A stretch of DNA of 24,073 nt from Ruminococcaceae bacterium UBA4871 (GCA_002399445.1 DHDR01000003.1:9445-33517); one strand, 5' to 3'; counted from the stretch's first letter, positions 1 to 8,040 are shown. Numbers and translations: made by a program. Notes: generated by a model from the letters alone, not told the origin.

Positions 1-387
1 GAGGCCAAAAATGTGGACTTTAATGCAGATATTCCGGACAGCGATCTCAATAAGGCTACTGCAGCCGGACGAGGATTTGCAGTGAGCGGCGGTGTAGCTG
101 ATGCTGTGGTGAAGGCAATCAAGAAGCTGGATCCAGACCGCGAAGTCAAAGTCCGTGCGGCACAGGGATTAAATGAATGCCGTCAAATGATGCGTTTGGC
201 AAAAGCCGGAAAACTAAATGGCTATCTGCTGGAAGGAATGGCATGCCCGGGCGGTTGTGTGGCAGGCGCTGGTACACTGGAACCAGTCACAAAGGCGACT
301 GCATTGGTAAACGTGTATAAAAATAAGGCTGATAAGAAGAATGCATTGGACAGTCAGTACAGTGATATCGCTGATAAGCTGAACTAA
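1..387 (+). CDS. [FeFe] hydrogenase, C-terminal part (5' end outside window)
   Basis: The reading frame is open from base 1 and ends at TAA 385-387, so only about the last 128 residues are present; the GTG at 13 is internal. [FeFe] hydrogenases reversibly reduce protons to H2, usually with reduced ferredoxin as electron donor in fermenting clostridia. The diagnostic feature is the third H-cluster motif, EGMACPGGC, with its two cysteines encoded at 244-246 and 256-258. In the family these ligate the [4Fe-4S] subcluster and bridge to the diiron site. The residues after the motif read VAGAGTL, not the GGGQP usual in the classical CpI/HydA type. From memory this suggests a group B-like monomeric enzyme. 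The upstream iron-sulfur domains lie outside the window. A U-tailed hairpin follows closely, so this is probably the end of its operon. The family is certain enough; the subgroup is an inference. Confidence 0.88.
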   Translation, partial: EAKNVDFNADIPDSDLNKATAAGRGFAVSGGVADAVVKAIKKLDPDREVKVRAAQGLNECRQMMRLAKAGKLNGYLLEGMACPGGCVAGAGTLEPVTKATALVNVYKNKADKKNALDSQYSDIADKLN

Positions 388-432
388 TGTGGAAAATTCT
401 TTTAGCAAAACTAAATATTTTATAAAAAGGTT

Positions 433-464
433 GCCTTGCCCGGCAGATGCCGGCAAGGCTTTTT
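433..464 (+). terminator. Intrinsic terminator after the hydrogenase gene
   Basis: The arms are GCCTTGCCCGGC (433-444) and GCCGGCAAGGC (449-459), with one bulged C, an AGAT loop and a TTTTT run at 460-464. It sits 45 bases after the hydrogenase stop and just before mutY. mutY therefore depends on read-through or on a weak promoter I could not define. Confidence 0.9.
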
Positions 465-482
465 GTATAGGAATCTTGTATT

Positions 483-1541
483 ATGAATATGAAAAATATA
501 GTTTCTCCTTTACTGAACTGGTATGGACAGAACGCACGTGATTTACCGTGGAGGCATAACAGGAACCCTTATCGTGTCTGGATTTCCGAAATTATGCTGC
601 AGCAAACACGGGTAGAGGCAGTTAAGGGATATTTTTCTCGTTTTTTAAAAGCCGCTCCAGACATCCCCTCTTTGGCAGTTTTGCCACAAGAAAAGCTCCT
701 TAAGCTTTGGGAGGGACTGGGATATTATTCCCGCGTAAGAAATTTGCAGAAAGCAGCAAAACAGGCGATGGAGCAGTATGGCGGAAAACTGCCGGCAACT
801 TATGAACAACTACTTGCACTGCCGGGAATTGGCAGCTACACAGCCGGTGCGGTGGCATCCATTGCTTTTGGGCAGCCGGTTCCTGCAGTGGATGGGAATG
901 TCCTGCGTGTTTGGATGCGCCTGACAGCAGATGATTCGGATATTTCCGATCCAGCGGTTAAAAGACGGACAGAGCGGGTTCTGCTGCCCATCATGCCGGG
1001 CACGCGCAGCGGCGATTTCAATCAAGCATTAATGGAACTGGGTGCGTTGGTCTGTATCCCGCATGCGGCACCCCATTGCCTCTTGTGTCCAGTGGCTGAT
1101 TTTTGTGCTGCACACCGCATGGGAAAGGAACTGCAGTTTCCTGTCAAAAAGCCGAAACCACCGCGCCGTGTGGAACGGAAGACAATTTTATTGCTGGAAA
1201 TGGACGGCAGGCTGGCAATCCGTCGAAGGCCATCCAAAGGGCTTTTGGCATCCATGTGGGAACTGCCGGGGTTTGAAGGAGTCCTTTCACAGGCCGACGC
1301 TGTGGCAGCCACTCGATCGTTAGGATTAGAACCTATCCGTTTGCAGCCGCTTGCCCCTTCAAAACATATTTTTACGCATGTGGAATGGCACATGACTGGA
1401 TGGCGTGTGCAGTTGGCACCTTCGGAAAACAACCAGCTGGTTTGGGCGGATGCGGAGAATCTAGTCAAGCGTTATCCAATGCCTAGTGCGTTTCGACCAT
1501 TTTTGCAGATATATTTGCAGGGCAGGAATTCCGGCGGTTAA
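483..1541 (+). CDS. mutY: A/G-specific adenine glycosylase MutY
   Basis: MutY removes adenine mispaired with 8-oxoguanine in base excision repair; it acts on DNA in the cytoplasm. The 352-residue length is normal. The HhH-GPD domain fills about residues 20-210. The catalytic glutamate is E36 in SEIMLQQTR, the helix-hairpin-helix is LPGIGSYTAGA (113-123), and the catalytic aspartate is D137 in VDGNV. The [4Fe-4S] ligands are C191, C199, C202 and C208. The first spacing is seven residues, not the six of E. coli, a variant I recall from other clostridia. The C-terminal third is NUDIX-like, with the FTHVEWHM stretch expected of the 8-oxoG recognition domain. ATG 483 has a modest AGGAA upstream (about 469-473); an in-frame ATG at 489 is an alternative. 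The gene stands alone between a terminator and the next promoter. Confidence 0.96.
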   Translation: MNMKNIVSPLLNWYGQNARDLPWRHNRNPYRVWISEIMLQQTRVEAVKGYFSRFLKAAPDIPSLAVLPQEKLLKLWEGLGYYSRVRNLQKAAKQAMEQYGGKLPATYEQLLALPGIGSYTAGAVASIAFGQPVPAVDGNVLRVWMRLTADDSDISDPAVKRRTERVLLPIMPGTRSGDFNQALMELGALVCIPHAAPHCLLCPVADFCAAHRMGKELQFPVKKPKPPRRVERKTILLLEMDGRLAIRRRPSKGLLASMWELPGFEGVLSQADAVAATRSLGLEPIRLQPLAPSKHIFTHVEWHMTGWRVQLAPSENNQLVWADAENLVKRYPMPSAFRPFLQIYLQGRNSGG

Positions 1542-1705
1542 TTTAGCTGCCTGCAACAATGCCGGACGTCCTCATAAAAATGGTTTATAAAAGCCGGCTG
1601 CTGCATATATGTGGATAAAGGAATCGAGAATATTTCCTGAGTCAATGGAAATTGCTTTTTACAGACTTTTAAAAACTTGTGAATTGCATAAATTGTCAGG
1701 TACAG

Positions 1706-1734
1706 TTGACAGAAAATTGATAAAAGCAGATTAT
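1706..1734 (+). promoter_or_regulatory. Sigma-A-type promoter for the NYN gene
   Basis: TTGACA at 1706-1711 is a perfect -35. After a 17 bp spacer comes GATTAT at 1729-1734 (4/6 match to TATAAT). It lies about 60 bp before the ATG at 1797. Confidence 0.55.
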
Positions 1735-1796
1735 GGGTATGAAAATCAAAGAAATATGATAAAATAGGATTAATAGACCCGAAAGGAGGGATTTCA

Positions 1797-2558
1797 ATGT
1801 CAGGAGAAAATCGATTTGCGGTTCTCATTGATGCCGATAATGTTTCCGGAAAATATATCCGCTATATTTTGGACGAGATTAGTAACGATGGTGTCGCAAC
1901 TTATAAACGGATTTATGGAGATTGGACAAAACCGTCACTGGCTTCTTGGAAAAATGTGCTGCTGGAAAATTCCATTATTCCCTTTCAGCAGTATGAGTAT
2001 ACGACGGGAAAAAGTTCTACCGATTCTGCCATGATTATTGATGCCATGGATATTCTGTATTCCGGCCATGTGGATGGGTTTTGTCTGGTTTCCAGCGACA
2101 GCGACTTTACACGCCTTGCGGCCCGTCTGCGGGAAAGCGGCATGGTTGTTATTGGTATGGGCGAAAAGAAAACGCCATCCCCTTTTATTGCTGCCTGCAA
2201 TAAGTTTCGCTATTTAGAAGTTCTGGCACAACAGGCAGAAGAAAATGGCAAAGAAGCAGATGAACCAACCTTGCCGGAGATGGTTCCGCCGGATAAAGTC
2301 ATTAATACAATTTATAATATGGTGCATGACAGCGCGGATGAAGATGGGCGTGTACTGATTGGGGACATTGGAAATATGTTGGTACGGCGTTACCCGGATT
2401 TTGATGTTCGCAATTATGGCTTTAAAAAACTGAGCCTGTTTATCCGCTCTCTAGATATGTTTGAAGTCAGCAGCGTACCGGCTGAAAACGGACGAAACAG
2501 AATCTTTTATGTTACGGAAAAAACCGGCCGCCGGAAAAAGCCGAAAATTCATGTCTAA
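1797..2558 (+). CDS. NYN-domain putative RNase with C-terminal OST-HTH/LOTUS domain
   Basis: The 253-residue cytoplasmic protein belongs to the LabA/DUF88 (COG1432-like) group. The NYN domain, a PIN-like nuclease fold, spans about residues 5-145. It carries the acidic residues expected to bind a metal: D12 and D14 in LIDADN, D76 in STDSAM, and D101 and D103 in SSDSDF. Residues about 170-235 match the OST-HTH/LOTUS fold, a winged helix thought to bind RNA in other proteins (pattern: VINTIYNMV, then DIGNMLVRRYPDFD, then YGFKKLSLFI). This pairing suggests RNA-directed cleavage, but no substrate is known for the clostridial members and none is implied by context. The start is well fixed: AAAGGAGGG lies about 6-8 bases before ATG 1797. 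It is flanked by its own promoter and by the next gene's promoter, so it is probably monocistronic. Confidence 0.88.
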   Translation: MSGENRFAVLIDADNVSGKYIRYILDEISNDGVATYKRIYGDWTKPSLASWKNVLLENSIIPFQQYEYTTGKSSTDSAMIIDAMDILYSGHVDGFCLVSSDSDFTRLAARLRESGMVVIGMGEKKTPSPFIAACNKFRYLEVLAQQAEENGKEADEPTLPEMVPPDKVINTIYNMVHDSADEDGRVLIGDIGNMLVRRYPDFDVRNYGFKKLSLFIRSLDMFEVSSVPAENGRNRIFYVTEKTGRRKKPKIHV

Positions 2559-2612
2559 AAGAAAACAGAAACTTGAATAGAGTAATTGTAACAAAAGTAA
2601 CAAACATTTAAC

Positions 2613-2641
2613 TGGAATACAAAACAGAGGGTTACTATAAT
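2613..2641 (+). promoter_or_regulatory. Candidate promoter for the polysaccharide deacetylase gene
   Basis: A perfect TATAAT occurs at 2636-2641. Seventeen bp upstream is TGGAAT (2613-2618), a weak -35 with 3/6 matches. Transcription would start about 65 bp before the ATG at 2712. Confidence 0.45.
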
Positions 2642-2711
2642 AAGGATACAGTCAAATAATGTCAAACTAAAAAAGTTTGCTTTGCATTTTGCCAAAAAGG
2701 GAGTAAAAGAA

Positions 2712-3830
2712 ATGTTCTGCCATAGAAGGATGAGTGCACAAGATCGCCGCAAGCGAATACATAAGCGCCATGTGTTGATTATTGCTGCCTGTATTTTGTT
2801 GACAGTGGCTGTTATAGGCGGGACTTATTGCATTACCACCATACTGCTGCAGCGGACAAAATCTGCCCATACGGCCCATATTGCATCCTCTCCTACCAAT
2901 CAAAAAAGCACATCCAACTTATTCACTGCTTCAACAGGAGATCCGACCGAGGAAGGTGCAGCCTTTGAAGTCAGAAAAATCAACCTGACTGGATACAAAG
3001 CAAGGTTTCCCAATCTGTATGCCAGGGAAAAAGTTGGTCAATGGAAAAATGTGGGAAATAAAACTGTATACCTTACTTTTGATGACGGCCCTTCTGCTTT
3101 GACCCCTAAATTATTGGATGTGCTGAAAAAATATCATGTGAAAGCTACGTTTTTCCTTACCAATCAGCCGGGGCAGAAGAATGATATACATTATATTCGG
3201 GATATTTATGAAGCAGGCAGTACTTGCGCTGTGCATAGTGCCTGTCATAATTATAAGAAAATTTATGCTTCTGTCGATGCGTTCTTAGATGATTTCAATG
3301 AAATGCATCAAATTATTCAGCAGCAGACAGATGGCCACTGTGCACCGTTTTACCGTTTTCCGGGCGGCAGCAACAATCCGCGGATGTCTGCAAGTATCCA
3401 TAAGGCAATTATTCAGGAAATGATGCGCCGCGGTTTCTTCTTTTATGACTGGGATGTGGATTCTAAAGATGCAATGGGCGCTGCCAGCGGGCGGGCTATT
3501 TATGACAATGTCATAAGGGGAATGCAGCGCGGTGGTGGTGTTGTCCTTATGCATAATGCAGGCACAAAAAAAGCAACACTCAGCGAAGTGGGAAATATTA
3601 TTCAATATGGGATAAAGAATGGCTACACTTTTAAAGCAATGGATGGCACATTGGATCCCAGTATGTATTCTTTTTCGAATCAGACTTTCATTCCTTTATT
3701 GAAAAACAATCCTAATTTTAAACTCAGTGATAAACATGAAGCAAGATTTGCTTCTCTGCTTGGTCTTTCTCCTGCATCATCATTTACGTCTCGGGTTTCT
3801 TCAGCTTCAAGTGACAGGAAAAATAATTGA
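2712..3830 (+). CDS. Membrane-anchored NodB-family polysaccharide (peptidoglycan) deacetylase
   Basis: Carbohydrate esterase family 4 enzymes remove N-acetyl groups from cell-wall sugars using a metal held by Asp-His-His. ATG 2712 is chosen because AAGGGAG (2697-2703) is correctly spaced before it; the frame also opens at a TTG at 2682 that has no such site. The product is 372 residues. A basic N-terminus is followed by one membrane helix (about 20-46), then a Ser/Thr-rich linker, placing the domain outside the cell. Catalytic motifs are in order: TFDDGP with D124 and D125, HSACH with H175 and H179, RFPGGS from R215, DWDVDSKD from D246, and LMHNAG with H281. The architecture resembles PgdA-type peptidoglycan N-acetylglucosamine deacetylases, which confer lysozyme resistance. 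The exact substrate (GlcNAc, MurNAc or another glycan) cannot be read from sequence. The last 30 residues are Ser-rich and low in complexity. Confidence 0.9.
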   Translation: MFCHRRMSAQDRRKRIHKRHVLIIAACILLTVAVIGGTYCITTILLQRTKSAHTAHIASSPTNQKSTSNLFTASTGDPTEEGAAFEVRKINLTGYKARFPNLYAREKVGQWKNVGNKTVYLTFDDGPSALTPKLLDVLKKYHVKATFFLTNQPGQKNDIHYIRDIYEAGSTCAVHSACHNYKKIYASVDAFLDDFNEMHQIIQQQTDGHCAPFYRFPGGSNNPRMSASIHKAIIQEMMRRGFFFYDWDVDSKDAMGAASGRAIYDNVIRGMQRGGGVVLMHNAGTKKATLSEVGNIIQYGIKNGYTFKAMDGTLDPSMYSFSNQTFIPLLKNNPNFKLSDKHEARFASLLGLSPASSFTSRVSSASSDRKNN

Positions 3831-3840
3831 ATTGCACGAA

Positions 3841-3881
3841 AATGCACTGCTGCATATGGAACTTTACAGCAGTGCATTTTT
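3841..3881 (+). terminator. Intrinsic terminator after the deacetylase
   Basis: The 12-nt arm AATGCACTGCTG (3841-3852) pairs perfectly with CAGCAGTGCATT (3867-3878) around a 14-nt loop. The T run at 3877-3881 overlaps the arm end. Confidence 0.9.
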
Positions 3882-3971
3882 GCGTTATGTTTTGGAATAT
3901 CGCTGATTCAAAGGAATTTATATTAACTCATATAATGTGATGCAGAAAAAGTAGAAATAAATATTAAAATC

Positions 3972-4000
3972 TTGTAACTCACCGAAAAACATGGTATCAT
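3972..4000 (+). promoter_or_regulatory. Promoter for the PiT-DUF47 operon
   Basis: TTGTAA (3972-3977), a 17 bp spacer and TATCAT (3995-4000) match sigma-A elements at 4/6 and 5/6. The leader is about 75 bases. I saw no clear Pho-box repeat. Confidence 0.55.
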
Positions 4001-4082
4001 AAAACTGCTTGTTATGATTTTGTAAAAAACATGTTAAATTCTTGGTCAGTTTCTGACCTCGGCGAGGAGAAAACGATCTGCA

Positions 4083-5150
4083 ATGATGATCACATTTTCC
4101 ACTTTTCTGCAGCAGCTTGTCAGCAATCCGCCGTTCCTCATATCAGTGGTACTTATTTTGGCTGCTATACTTGTCAATGGAGGTACAGATGCCCCCAATG
4201 CGATTGCAACCTGCGTTTCCACCCGCTCTATTTCACCGCGTGCAGCGATTTTTATGGCGGCTGGCTGCAATCTCCTTGGCATTATAGTCATGACAAAGTT
4301 GTGTCCGACAGTGGCGGAAACCATCTATAAGATGGTTGATTTTGGAAATGATGCACACAGCGCAACAATTGCACTATGTGCGGCTATGATTGCTATTGTG
4401 CTTTGGGGGGGAGTTGCATGGATATTTGGTATTCCGACCAGCCAGAGTCATTCTCTCATTGCTGGCCTGACCGGTGCGGCAATTGCTGTACATAATGGAC
4501 TTGCTGGTATCCATGGTGAGGAATGGGTAAAGGTGCTGTATGGTTTGGCTCTTTCGGCAGGGCTCGGCTTTGGACTTGGATGGTTCGCTTCCAAGCTGAC
4601 CGGTTTCATCTGCCGGAAAAAAGACCGCCGCAGAACATCTTCCTTTTTTCGAGGTGCGCAGATCTTTGGTGGGGCGCTCATGGCCTTTATGCATGGTGCA
4701 CAGGATGGACAGAAGTTTATTAGTGTACTTCTGATGGGTCTGTATTTTGCAATTGGTAAAACTGCTTCTGCTACCACTGTAAGCGGTGCTATGAATGTTC
4801 CAACTTGGATGATGGTTCTTTGCGCAATTACGATGGCAACTGGGACAGCCATTGCCGGGCCGCGCATCATCAAGTCTGTAGGGATGACTATGGTCAAGTT
4901 GGAGCGCTATCAAGGGTTTGCGGCCAATATGGCTGGTGCAGTTTGTTTGTTGATTTCCAATCTGACTGGTTGGCCGGTGAGTACGACACATACGAATACA
5001 ACCGCCATTATGGGGGTCGGTTCTGCTAAACGCTTTTCTGCCGTCAATTGGGGTGTTGCCAAGACAATGGCACTTACATGGATCCTGACATTTCCCGGAT
5101 GTGGACTGATTGGCTATGGGGTCGCAAAAATCTGTATCATGCTGTTGTAG
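4083..5150 (+). CDS. PiT-family inorganic phosphate permease
   Basis: PiT carriers (PF01384) are integral membrane proteins that import phosphate, often as a metal-phosphate complex, driven by proton or sodium gradients. The family has an inverted duplication with one signature in each half. Here the first is NGGTDAPNAIAT (residues 32-43) and the second is GWPVSTTHT near residue 296. Hydrophobic segments fill most of the 355 residues, with a basic cytoplasmic loop (CRKKDRRR) between the halves at about 178-185. The length suits the shorter bacterial members. GAGGAG at 4064-4069 is the likely ribosome site, although 13 bases is a long spacing to ATG 4083; ATG 4086 is equally possible. The downstream DUF47 gene, 65 bp away with no terminator between, supports a two-gene operon for low-affinity phosphate uptake. 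Confidence 0.93.
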   Translation: MMITFSTFLQQLVSNPPFLISVVLILAAILVNGGTDAPNAIATCVSTRSISPRAAIFMAAGCNLLGIIVMTKLCPTVAETIYKMVDFGNDAHSATIALCAAMIAIVLWGGVAWIFGIPTSQSHSLIAGLTGAAIAVHNGLAGIHGEEWVKVLYGLALSAGLGFGLGWFASKLTGFICRKKDRRRTSSFFRGAQIFGGALMAFMHGAQDGQKFISVLLMGLYFAIGKTASATTVSGAMNVPTWMMVLCAITMATGTAIAGPRIIKSVGMTMVKLERYQGFAANMAGAVCLLISNLTGWPVSTTHTNTTAIMGVGSAKRFSAVNWGVAKTMALTWILTFPGCGLIGYGVAKICIMLL

Positions 5151-5215
5151 GGACTAACAGATAAAAATAAAATAGTTACTTTGATTTTTATAGAATTAAC
5201 GGGGTGTTATGAAGC

Positions 5216-5839
5216 ATGGCCAAGAAGAAAAGTCTTTATTACGATGGCTTTAGTGCGATGATTGACTATTCCTGTAAGGCTGCAGCTTTATTGCAGGATA
5301 TTCTAAATCATTTTAATCCCAATGTGCTTCCCGATAAAAGGAAAGAAATGCACAGCATTGAACATAATTCGGATAGTGAAAAGCATCACATGATGCAGCA
5401 TCTTGCCCGCGAATTCATTACTCCAATTGAACGTGAAGATATTATTGAACTGACTCAGGCAATTGATGATATAACGGATAATATTGAAGAAGTGCTGATG
5501 CGGATTTATATGTACCATATCCAGCATATTTGTCCGGAAGCTCTCCAGTTTTCCGAATTGGTTGTAAAATGCTGTGATCACCTAAAAATTGTTTTTTCGG
5601 AGTTTTACAATTTCCGAAAAAACACTCACATCCATAGAAATGTGGTAGAAGTCAATACATTGGAGGAAACCGGAGACCAACTTTATGTAACAACCGTTCA
5701 TCAGCTTTACGGAGAGGCTGCGGTCCCGCCGGAAGCTAAAATCGGTTGGGTTCAAACCTATGACTGTTTGGAAGCATGCTGTGACTCCTGCGAGCATGTA
5801 GCCAATTTAGTAGAGGGAATCATTATGAAAAATACATAA
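5216..5839 (+). CDS. DUF47 (PhoU-like) protein, partner of the PiT permease
   Basis: The 207-residue, mostly helical, soluble protein matches the DUF47/PF01865 family, which folds like PhoU and is regularly encoded next to PiT transporters. Members are thought to control or assist the permease from the cytoplasmic face. The repeated acidic ExxxD-type patterns that bind metal clusters in PhoU-like proteins are visible: IEHNSDSEKH (about 43-52), IDDITDNIEEV (about 82-92), EETGDQLY near 143, and CEHVANLVEG near 192. The start at 5216 is preceded by GGGGTG about 9 bases away. It is co-transcribed with the permease and followed by a terminator. The family is clear; the regulatory role is known from context elsewhere and is not shown here. 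Confidence 0.9.
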   Translation: MAKKKSLYYDGFSAMIDYSCKAAALLQDILNHFNPNVLPDKRKEMHSIEHNSDSEKHHMMQHLAREFITPIEREDIIELTQAIDDITDNIEEVLMRIYMYHIQHICPEALQFSELVVKCCDHLKIVFSEFYNFRKNTHIHRNVVEVNTLEETGDQLYVTTVHQLYGEAAVPPEAKIGWVQTYDCLEACCDSCEHVANLVEGIIMKNT

Positions 5840-5853
5840 ACCATTGAAATATC

Positions 5854-5902
5854 AAATGGTCCTTGCTTATTGCTTTATTTGCAGGGCCATTTTTTGTTTT
5901 TT
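5854..5902 (+). terminator. Intrinsic terminator ending the phosphate operon
   Basis: AAATGGTCCTTGC (5854-5866) pairs with GCAGGGCCATTT (5881-5892), with one G-T wobble and one bulge. Two T runs follow (5890-5895 and 5897-5902). Confidence 0.82.
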
Positions 5903-6036
5903 CATTCCGTAATCCGCTGCCCGCAGTATTTTGCTTGTGGGGAAGTGTACCGGAAAAAGCGGCAGCATGATTCGAGCATTATAAGACATTCTGCTGAAAT
6001 TTACTTTTTTACCTATTTGGCACGGGCCTTTCATCT

Positions 6037-6663
6037 TTACTGCCAGTTGATTCCGGCACTGTGAAGGTCCTGCTCCAATGTGGAAAACTTTGTTTTGTCA
6101 AACTGATGGACTTGCAGGCCCAGACTCGCTGCCATTTGGATATTATCAGCATTATCGTCAATAAAGAAACTTTCCTCAGGCTTTAGAGAATATCGGGAAA
6201 GAAGCGTGCGAAAAATATCTGCGTACGGTTTTACCTGCTGAACGTCTGCCGAGTAAACGGCACCATCTATAATAGAAAAAGCAGGGATGCGGTGGTTGTA
6301 GACATGCAGGCGTACACCGGTATTACTTAAAATGTAAATTTTGTAGCCTGCGTTTTTCAGTGCAAATGCAAGGCAATTGGTTTCTGGAATCGGGCGGACG
6401 TAAGTTTGCCAGCCATAAAACAGGGCACGGGCCGAACGATGCAGTCTGCTGGGAAGCTGCGACAGCATTTTTGTCAATGCCTCTGTTTCGGTAATCTTGC
6501 CAGCGTCCAATTGCTTCCATGCTTCACCTTCAAAGAGAACCTTTGTAACCAGTTCACAGTCCTCATGACATGACCCGTCTGACAAAAAAGCGGCGGTATA
6601 GCGTTCTGGGCAGTAATCAATGAGAACTTGCCCCATATCAAAAATGATATTTCGTATAGCCAT
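6037..6663 (-). CDS. HAD-superfamily hydrolase (HAD-IA, YihX-like)
   Basis: HAD hydrolases cleave phosphate esters through a phospho-aspartate intermediate. The 208-residue product starts at the ATG at 6663-6661 (MAIRN), because AAAAGGA lies about 11 bases upstream; the frame stays open to 6696, but that start has no ribosome site. Motif I is FDMGQV with nucleophile D9; the usual second aspartate is glycine, as in the YihX group. Motif II is ILSNTG (S113), motif III is K145 in QQVKPYADIF, and motif IV is FIDDNADNI (D169, D170). The last motif closely resembles E. coli YihX, a glucose-1-phosphate phosphatase, but HAD substrates cannot be assigned reliably from motifs. A helical cap lies at about residues 20-85. 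The gene is alone on its strand, convergent with the phosphate operon. Confidence 0.88.
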   Translation of the reverse strand: MAIRNIIFDMGQVLIDYCPERYTAAFLSDGSCHEDCELVTKVLFEGEAWKQLDAGKITETEALTKMLSQLPSRLHRSARALFYGWQTYVRPIPETNCLAFALKNAGYKIYILSNTGVRLHVYNHRIPAFSIIDGAVYSADVQQVKPYADIFRTLLSRYSLKPEESFFIDDNADNIQMAASLGLQVHQFDKTKFSTLEQDLHSAGINWQ

Positions 6664-6997
6664 TATGCAGTACATCCTTTTCAAATCAATATACACTCAA
6701 TAAATCTTATTCAAATAATATTTGTTGAGAAGCACAGCAAAATAAGCGAAAACTTTCCCAACCTGGTTCAGCAAATATTTGCGATATCCACATTTTATCA
6801 TATAGGCGGAGAGGAGTAAAGGTGAGCATCTGATGCTCCTAAAGTCTCAGCTCAGTTTTTCATAATTATGCAGCTTGTAAATTCCTCAAGAACCGTCTTG
6901 CACCATCATCCAAATTATGTTATAGTATTCAAGATAGAATTTTATCAGGTAGTTACTCTCATAACTTTGTGTAAACAATTTGTTTTGGAGGAATAAT
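6664..6997. other. 334 bp divergent intergenic region (HAD gene / secreted-protein gene)
   Basis: No convincing gene is present. It holds the promoter for the secreted protein at its right end, a long inverted repeat (6717-6728 with 6768-6779), and a short GAGCAT-CTG-ATGCTC hairpin at 6824-6838. Small open frames here lack a usable ribosome site or normal protein composition. Confidence 0.6.
6898..6926 (+). promoter_or_regulatory. Promoter for the secreted-protein gene
   Basis: TTGCAC (6898-6903), a 17 bp spacer and TATAGT (6921-6926, 5/6) sit about 70 bp before ATG 6998. Confidence 0.5.
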
Positions 6998-8011
6998 ATG
7001 CAATCGACTGGGAAAAGATTCTTAGCAGTTTTGGCAGCGGCAATTATGACGGGCTCCGGAATGATGATTAGCGCATTTGCTGCTGACGGGGACGTTCCAT
7101 GCACGTTTCAGAAAAGTCAGATATCCGTTTATCAGATGACGTTCCCCACTGCTGGTGTTGGCTATACGGCAAAAGCGACAGGCAGCAGGGTTGTGGCAGG
7201 CAGCAGTTTTGAACTTCAAGTGACCTTGAAAAAAGGATTTCAACAGCATGTGCCTTCTGTTTGCGCAAATCATGTGCAACTTTCCCCAGTTGAGAAGGAC
7301 AGTCTTCTGCATACTTACACATATGTGATGCCGGAAGTGTATGCGGCTGCAGACTTTACGATTTCTGCTGTAGCGGATACGCCGATAGATTCCGAGAAAG
7401 GGACAATGCAGCCGCAGCCAGAGGGAAATAATAATTTTCCTGTTCATTATAGTGGTGAAGCAGTTTCTAGTCTGACAGGAACGCAGTCACTTGCATGCGG
7501 CGGTCTGCTTACTTTTCAGGTATACAGCAAAAGCGCTCCGCAGCATGTCACCTGCGGAAATGGTTTAGTGGGCAGTGTAAATGCTCCTGTCAAACCTTGG
7601 GATGCGAAGACGCAGACTTCCATATGGCAGGTATATGGGGTATCTGCCTCAGGTCGCAAAAGCGATAAAGCCGGAATATATGTACAGATAGATAATTCAG
7701 AAGTGAATCTATTTACCGTTCAATTAAAAAAGGCCCCGTTTGTTTGTGACACTACGAAAGACATTACCATTCCTTCCGGCAGGAGTTATTGGGCGCGTGT
7801 GACTGTTGCAGAGGGTGCGAAAGTTTCTTACAGTGCCGGTAATGCTGCGGTAGCAGCTACGTTGGTAAAGAACAATGACAGGCAGACTGATTTTGACAGT
7901 GGAAAAGATACCTATTATTTTGGATTTAAGGCAAAAATGCACGGAAAAACAGGAATTTACCTGTCTGTAAACAACATGACATATTGTATGTACCATGTCT
8001 GTGTAAAATAG
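6998..8011 (+). CDS. Secreted protein of unknown function with a duplicated C-terminal domain
   Basis: I do not recognise a named family. ATG 6998 follows GGAGG (6987-6991) at ideal spacing; the frame also opens at TTG 6980, which lies before that site. The 337-residue product begins with a Sec signal peptide: KR at 6-7, a hydrophobic core at about 8-24, and likely cleavage after AFA (A28). Residues about 30-148 include a small beta-rich module (GYTAKATGSRVVAGSSFELQV, ending in TYTYVMPEV) that resembles bacterial surface-repeat modules. Residues about 149-243 and 244-337 look like two diverged copies of one domain. Each has an S/T-G..F/Y start, a central loop, and a G-IYV/L turn before a final beta strand (AGIYVQIDN versus TGIYLSVNN). 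No LPXTG, transmembrane tail or lipobox is present, so it is probably released or held non-covalently. It has its own promoter and terminator. Confidence 0.75.
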   Translation: MQSTGKRFLAVLAAAIMTGSGMMISAFAADGDVPCTFQKSQISVYQMTFPTAGVGYTAKATGSRVVAGSSFELQVTLKKGFQQHVPSVCANHVQLSPVEKDSLLHTYTYVMPEVYAAADFTISAVADTPIDSEKGTMQPQPEGNNNFPVHYSGEAVSSLTGTQSLACGGLLTFQVYSKSAPQHVTCGNGLVGSVNAPVKPWDAKTQTSIWQVYGVSASGRKSDKAGIYVQIDNSEVNLFTVQLKKAPFVCDTTKDITIPSGRSYWARVTVAEGAKVSYSAGNAAVAATLVKNNDRQTDFDSGKDTYYFGFKAKMHGKTGIYLSVNNMTYCMYHVCVK

Positions 8012-8040
8012 AGTTTATCAATATTTAATTTTCAATTTTC

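Noticed and set aside
483..1541. Seven-residue first cysteine spacing in MutY as a defect
   Set aside because: All four cluster cysteines are present, and this spacing is one I recall from other clostridial MutY proteins.
4031..4330. 99-codon plus-strand frame overlapping the start of the PiT gene
   Set aside because: It is rich in Cys, Trp and His, and overlaps the strongly supported permease in another frame.
6628..6819. 63-codon plus-strand frame overlapping the HAD gene start
   Set aside because: No ribosome site, unusual composition, and half of it lies opposite a real gene.
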